Positions 61,075 through 64,000 of a DNA stretch of 64,000 nucleotides are shown piece by piece (positions within the stretch are counted from its first letter, which is position 1; every line of letters starts with the position of its first letter). The notes under the pieces are model-generated. The model was given only the letters and a program-made list of their open reading frames with translations, made no database searches and was not told the origin of the DNA. The stretch spans positions 5,692,336 through 5,756,335 of the forward strand of contig NC_019695.1 in NCBI RefSeq assembly GCF_000317125.1, in the 5' to 3' direction. The translations under genes were made by a program, and so were the position numbers. Source of the DNA: Chroococcidiopsis thermalis PCC 7203 (GTDB lineage: Bacteria > Cyanobacteriota > Cyanobacteriia > Cyanobacteriales > Chroococcidiopsidaceae).

Positions 61075-61671
61075 CTAACCAGGAGTCTTAACCTGGCGTG
61101 CCATATCCAAGAAAGAATTCATATTTGCTCCTGGGCGACGACGGCTGTTAGAAGCAGACGGCATCAGGTAGTTGGGCGCAAATGTAGAAGCAGCCTTACC
61201 ATTGCTATCAGCAACAGCTTTCACTGGTTTGGTTGGCTTAACAGCCTGAGCTTTGACTCCCTCAGCAGTTTGCACCAATTCTACTTCTACTTTAGGGGGT
61301 TGTTTCTTAGTAGGAACCTCAGCTTTTACCGTTTCTGCTTTGGCTGGTGTAGCTGCATCAGCTGTTTTTACCTTCTCTGCCTTAGCTGGCTCTGCTTTAG
61401 CTGGCTCTGCTTTAGCGTTAGACTCAGATTCTTTGGTTGTTGCAGCAGTGACGAGTTCTGACGCTTTAGCTTTAACTTCGTTGGTTGCTGAAGCAATTGA
61501 TTTAGCAGCAGCTTTTAGTTCTTTAGGGACTTCTGTTTCTTCTAATTCAAGAAAATAACCATTACGCTTGCGAGGTTTATCGGGTTTACCTTCTAAGGAT
61601 TTTTTGCTACTGAAAAAACCTAAAAAGAAAGACACTATCCCACTCAGTATTTTTTTGATCGAACCAAACAT
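61075..61671 (-). CDS. Conserved protein with hydrophobic start and Ala/Lys/Glu-rich linker
   Basis: A 198-residue protein from ATG 61671. An N-terminal segment FGSIKKILSGIVSFFLGFFS could anchor it to a membrane. It is followed by PDKPRKRNGYFLELEE, then a low-complexity region of KAEPAKAEPAKAEKVKTADA-type repeats (about 70-150). The C-terminus NYLMPSASNSRRRPGANMNS is conserved-looking. Similar proteins occur in many cyanobacteria without known function. The low-complexity part comes from degenerate 15-bp duplications. Confidence 0.65.
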   Translation of the reverse strand: MFGSIKKILSGIVSFFLGFFSSKKSLEGKPDKPRKRNGYFLELEETEVPKELKAAAKSIASATNEVKAKASELVTAATTKESESNAKAEPAKAEPAKAEKVKTADAATPAKAETVKAEVPTKKQPPKVEVELVQTAEGVKAQAVKPTKPVKAVADSNGKAASTFAPNYLMPSASNSRRRPGANMNSFLDMARQVKTPG

Positions 61672-62134
61672 TTGCAATACTCCTGGCTTCTGACGATGAG
61701 ATTGACGGCAACTTATGAAAAACTCAACTAGGCTGCGATCGCAACACGAGATCGATCGCGCTGCCCCCTGCTATCTGACAGCACTTGTTTCTTTTTATAC
61801 TTTTTCCCTTGCAGTTGAAATTGCTTCACTAGGCTAAATATCCCTAGATACTTCTTGCAGGTCACTCAAATTTGGATCTAATTAGGATTAATTATGAAAT
61901 TTTTTGGGAATTTTATGCAAGATTACTATTTATTTCTTAACATTTATTTACCCTAAACCACTCAAGTATTATTGCTTAGTCCATTAGGAGTAGATAAACG
62001 CAGCAATTGTTAATAAAAATCTACATATTTTTAAGAAAGCAACGGTTATTGATGAGTGGCTGGTGGCTGGTGACTAGTGGTTAGAAACGATTCTAGCCAC
62101 CAGCCCCTAGTCACTAGTCACTGATAACTGTCCC
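61672..62134. other. Intergenic region with inverted CTAGTGGCT-type repeats
   Basis: About 460 bases, AT-rich until 62040. At 62050-62080 the unit TGGCTGGTGGCTGGTGAC faces its inverse (CTAGCCACCAGCCCCTAGTC, 62094-62113). This is the same element as at 42043-42150. No gene is seen. Confidence 0.6.
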
Positions 62135-63058
62135 TCATCTTTGCCACTGCTGTAATATGTACTCATAAAATATCTCGCGATCGACTCGCTCCATGACTTG
62201 AACTTTGCGCCCGCCAGGTTGAATTTTGGTGCGACCTTGGCTTGCACCTGTAGTGATAATTGTGGTTTCCCATTCTCGCAGTTGATAAAACTCTGGATGA
62301 GCTAGATATGCTGTGGCTAACACATCCCAAAAATAATAATCTTGAGGAATGACCAAGGCATAACACTGTCCTACCAAGTCTGAAAGGGGATAATGACGCT
62401 GTTTGCCCATTTGCCGCACGATCGCGGCTGTGACTGGAACATTATTTGTTAAATCCAGAGGACACATCACAATCGGAATCTGTGTCTGCCAAACGCGATC
62501 GACAGCCATTGCATCCCAGTAAGCATTCCATTCCGCCGAACCATCCTGTCCTGGTTCGATGCTTTTTTCTACATTACCAGGAACATTCAGCGCTCCACCC
62601 ATCCAAACCAGGCGTTGAATCTTAGCTTCGATTTCTGGAGCCGTATCTAAAGCAACTGCAATAGTGGTCAAGGGACCAGTTACCATCAAGGTTACGGGTT
62701 CTGGCGCATTCAGCAACGTATGGATGGTAAACTCCTGACCTGTTTGCTCAACCAAAGACGTGCAAATGGTATCTTGCTGGTTGAGAATGGGTAGGCAATC
62801 GACAATGAGGGAATCGCGACGATAGAGACGGGGGAAAGGATTAATCCCGCGCACGGTACTAGCTGCAACCGGAACGCGATCGCATCCCATGAAATCGAGA
62901 ATTTTACGGGTAGCACTGACGGCGGCGTGGGCGTAACAATCAGCTGGAGTGACAACAACACCCAGACATTCAACTCGTTCCATCGTCATCAGTAGCATAG
63001 TTGCTAGATAATCATCTACACCACCGTCACAATCCATAAGTACGAGTTGTTTAGACAT
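62135..63058 (-). CDS. Nucleoside hydrolase
   Basis: A 307-residue calcium-dependent ribohydrolase of the IUNH family that splits nucleosides to base and ribose. The N-terminal metal motif DCDGGVDDYLA (D9, D11, D15, D16) is intact. LMVTGPLTTIAVAL supplies the backbone metal ligand, and GRTKIQPGGRKVQV closes the protein. A C-terminal metal-site DVLATAYL (Asp followed by His in some members) is present. Substrate preference is unknown. It is divergent from a cytosine-deaminase-like gene with only 17 bases between starts, suggesting shared control of nucleobase salvage. Confidence 0.87.
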   Translation of the reverse strand: MSKQLVLMDCDGGVDDYLATMLLMTMERVECLGVVVTPADCYAHAAVSATRKILDFMGCDRVPVAASTVRGINPFPRLYRRDSLIVDCLPILNQQDTICTSLVEQTGQEFTIHTLLNAPEPVTLMVTGPLTTIAVALDTAPEIEAKIQRLVWMGGALNVPGNVEKSIEPGQDGSAEWNAYWDAMAVDRVWQTQIPIVMCPLDLTNNVPVTAAIVRQMGKQRHYPLSDLVGQCYALVIPQDYYFWDVLATAYLAHPEFYQLREWETTIITTGASQGRTKIQPGGRKVQVMERVDREIFYEYILQQWQR

Positions 63059-63075
63059 AAATAGGAGAATTATTC

Positions 63076-63507
63076 ATGGATGAATTTATGGCAGCCGCGA
63101 TCGCTCAAGCACAACAAGGGTTAGCAGAAGGAGGTATTCCCATCGGTTCGGTACTAGTCAAAGATGACAAAATTGTCGGTCAGGGACACAATAAGCGAGT
63201 TCAAGACGGCGATCCTGTCACCCATGCAGAAATCGATTGTCTCCGTAACGCAGGTAGAATCGGTAACTATAAAGGTACGACTCTTTATTCCACATTGATG
63301 CCTTGTTATCTCTGTGCTGGTGCTGTAGTGCAGTTTGGGATTAAAAAGGTGATTGCAGCTGAATCTGCCAATTTTGCTGGAGCCAAAGACTTTATGGAGG
63401 CACATGGCGTAGAAGTTATCGATTTAAATATGTATGAGTGCAAGCGAATGATGGGAGATTTTATTGAAAAAAATCCTTCTCTTTGGAATGAGGATATTGG
63501 TGAATAG
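63076..63507 (+). CDS. Cytosine deaminase-like nucleoside/base deaminase
   Basis: A 143-residue zinc deaminase of the cytidine deaminase-like fold. The zinc motif H50-A-E52 (VTHAEIDCLRNAG) and PCYLC (C77, C80) are present. The context STLMPCYLCAGAVVQFGIKKV resembles the yeast FCY1 cytosine deaminase more than tRNA adenosine deaminase, whose PCxxC is followed by different residues. It probably converts cytosine to uracil, or a related base (inference). It is paired divergently with the nucleoside hydrolase that could release such bases. Confidence 0.82.
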   Translation: MDEFMAAAIAQAQQGLAEGGIPIGSVLVKDDKIVGQGHNKRVQDGDPVTHAEIDCLRNAGRIGNYKGTTLYSTLMPCYLCAGAVVQFGIKKVIAAESANFAGAKDFMEAHGVEVIDLNMYECKRMMGDFIEKNPSLWNEDIGE

Positions 63508-63550
63508 GGTACAGCATAGCGCCTCGGACTCTACTCGATCGCAAAAAATA

Positions 63551-63572
63551 AGAGCGCCAAATCGTGCGCTCT
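63551..63572. terminator. Bidirectional terminator between convergent genes
   Basis: Arms AGAGCGC (63551-63557) and GCGCTCT (63566-63572) around CAAATCGT. A T-rich run follows on the plus strand and a TTATTTTTTG run on the minus strand. It lies between the deaminase and the 70-residue protein gene. Confidence 0.8.
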
Positions 63573-63593
63573 CATTGTTTTATTTAAGTTGAT

Positions 63594-63806
63594 TCAAGCA
63601 ACTTGCGAGTGTATTTCCTCTTCACTCGGTATCCAGTTAGCTGATAAGTCTTCAACGACACCTGTTTGTCCTAATTCCCTATCTCTCACGACTCTGACTA
63701 TTAAGGTTGGCTGATAAACTCCATCAATAATCTGGTGTCCGTAACCGATGACATTACCAGATTGTCCGCTAGCGTGATGAATAACGCGATCGCCGACTTG
63801 AAACAT
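63594..63806 (-). CDS. Small conserved protein with CarD/KOW-like start
   Basis: A 70-residue protein starting MFQVGDRVIHHASGQSGNVI, then GYGHQIIDGVYQPTLIVRVV and an acidic end. The opening VGDRVIH..SGQ.G.V resembles small beta-barrel folds such as the CarD N-terminus or KOW-like domains. I cannot assign a partner. It is convergent with the deaminase gene. No further gene is visible from 63807 to the end of the window. Confidence 0.6.
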   Translation of the reverse strand: MFQVGDRVIHHASGQSGNVIGYGHQIIDGVYQPTLIVRVVRDRELGQTGVVEDLSANWIPSEEEIHSQVA

Positions 63807-64000
63807 GGCTCACTCTCCTTATTTGAGGATATGGTTGTCTGCTGTTTCTTGTCTCGAACCTGGATCGTTAAATTGATTAAGTTGTGATTCTCCTTCTATA
63901 CAATTTGCCGTGAATTATATGTTGAGGTCAACTTCGATTTATGGGTTGATTGCCAAAATATGTTCTTCTTACTGAAGAACACTTGACCTACAATTGACGC

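Overview
The window is chromosomal DNA of a cyanobacterium. Direct signs are photosystem II genes (psbN/psbH pair), an SbtA/SbtB bicarbonate system, IctB, GUN4, a CrtD-type carotenoid desaturase, an NdbB-type quinone reductase, and very many copies of the HIP1 octamer GCGATCGC. Gene content, the large number of short palindromic and heptamer repeats, and moderate GC suggest a Chroococcidiopsis/Nostoc-like lineage; that placement is inference, not something the sequence proves. No rRNA, tRNA or CRISPR array was recognised.

Layout: 1-8.7 kb holds a truncated membrane protein, a VanX-type dipeptidase, a WD40 propeller, a Ser/Thr kinase, yidD, a phytol-kinase-like enzyme and ndbB. 8.8-14.5 kb holds an XRE-cupin regulator, adenosine deaminase, a flippase, a toxin-antitoxin remnant, an SDR, a broken EamA transporter and an FHA protein. 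14.5-17.4 kb is one large gene joining a membrane-bound nucleotide-sugar dehydratase to a degenerate EAL domain. 18.5-22.2 kb holds rnz, cobU, Uma2 and hypotheticals. 22.4-24.5 kb is an inorganic-carbon cluster (sbtA, sbtB, Tat-exported beta-carbonic anhydrase), followed by an IS relic and an orphan sugar ABC permease. 26-27.5 kb is a photolyase-like protein split into two genes. htpG follows, then a lipid II amidation set (murT, gatD) with a DUF4253-like gene between them, then ictB. 36.8-46.7 kb holds a GH16 enzyme, a GAF/pseudo-kinase, gun4, icd, a pentapeptide protein, crtD and a second Ser/Thr kinase.

47.3-49.7 kb is the most intriguing stretch: a tight run of unrecognised membrane proteins bracketed by two small peptides with similar acidic leaders ending in Gly-Gly. 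After it come a FadL-type outer-membrane protein, a protein riddled with translated repeats, a GH38 alpha-mannosidase carrying two in-frame palindromes, psbN/psbH, tatA, pth, rpsU, conserved hypotheticals, and a divergent nucleoside hydrolase/cytosine deaminase pair.

Repeats shape the window. Families of about 28-bp palindromes that begin GTA and end TAC lie at gene ends, where they often supply the TAG stop codons. Some also sit inside reading frames (htpG, the mannosidase, the 602-residue protein). Heptamer tandem repeats and a 9-bp minisatellite extend the ends of several proteins.
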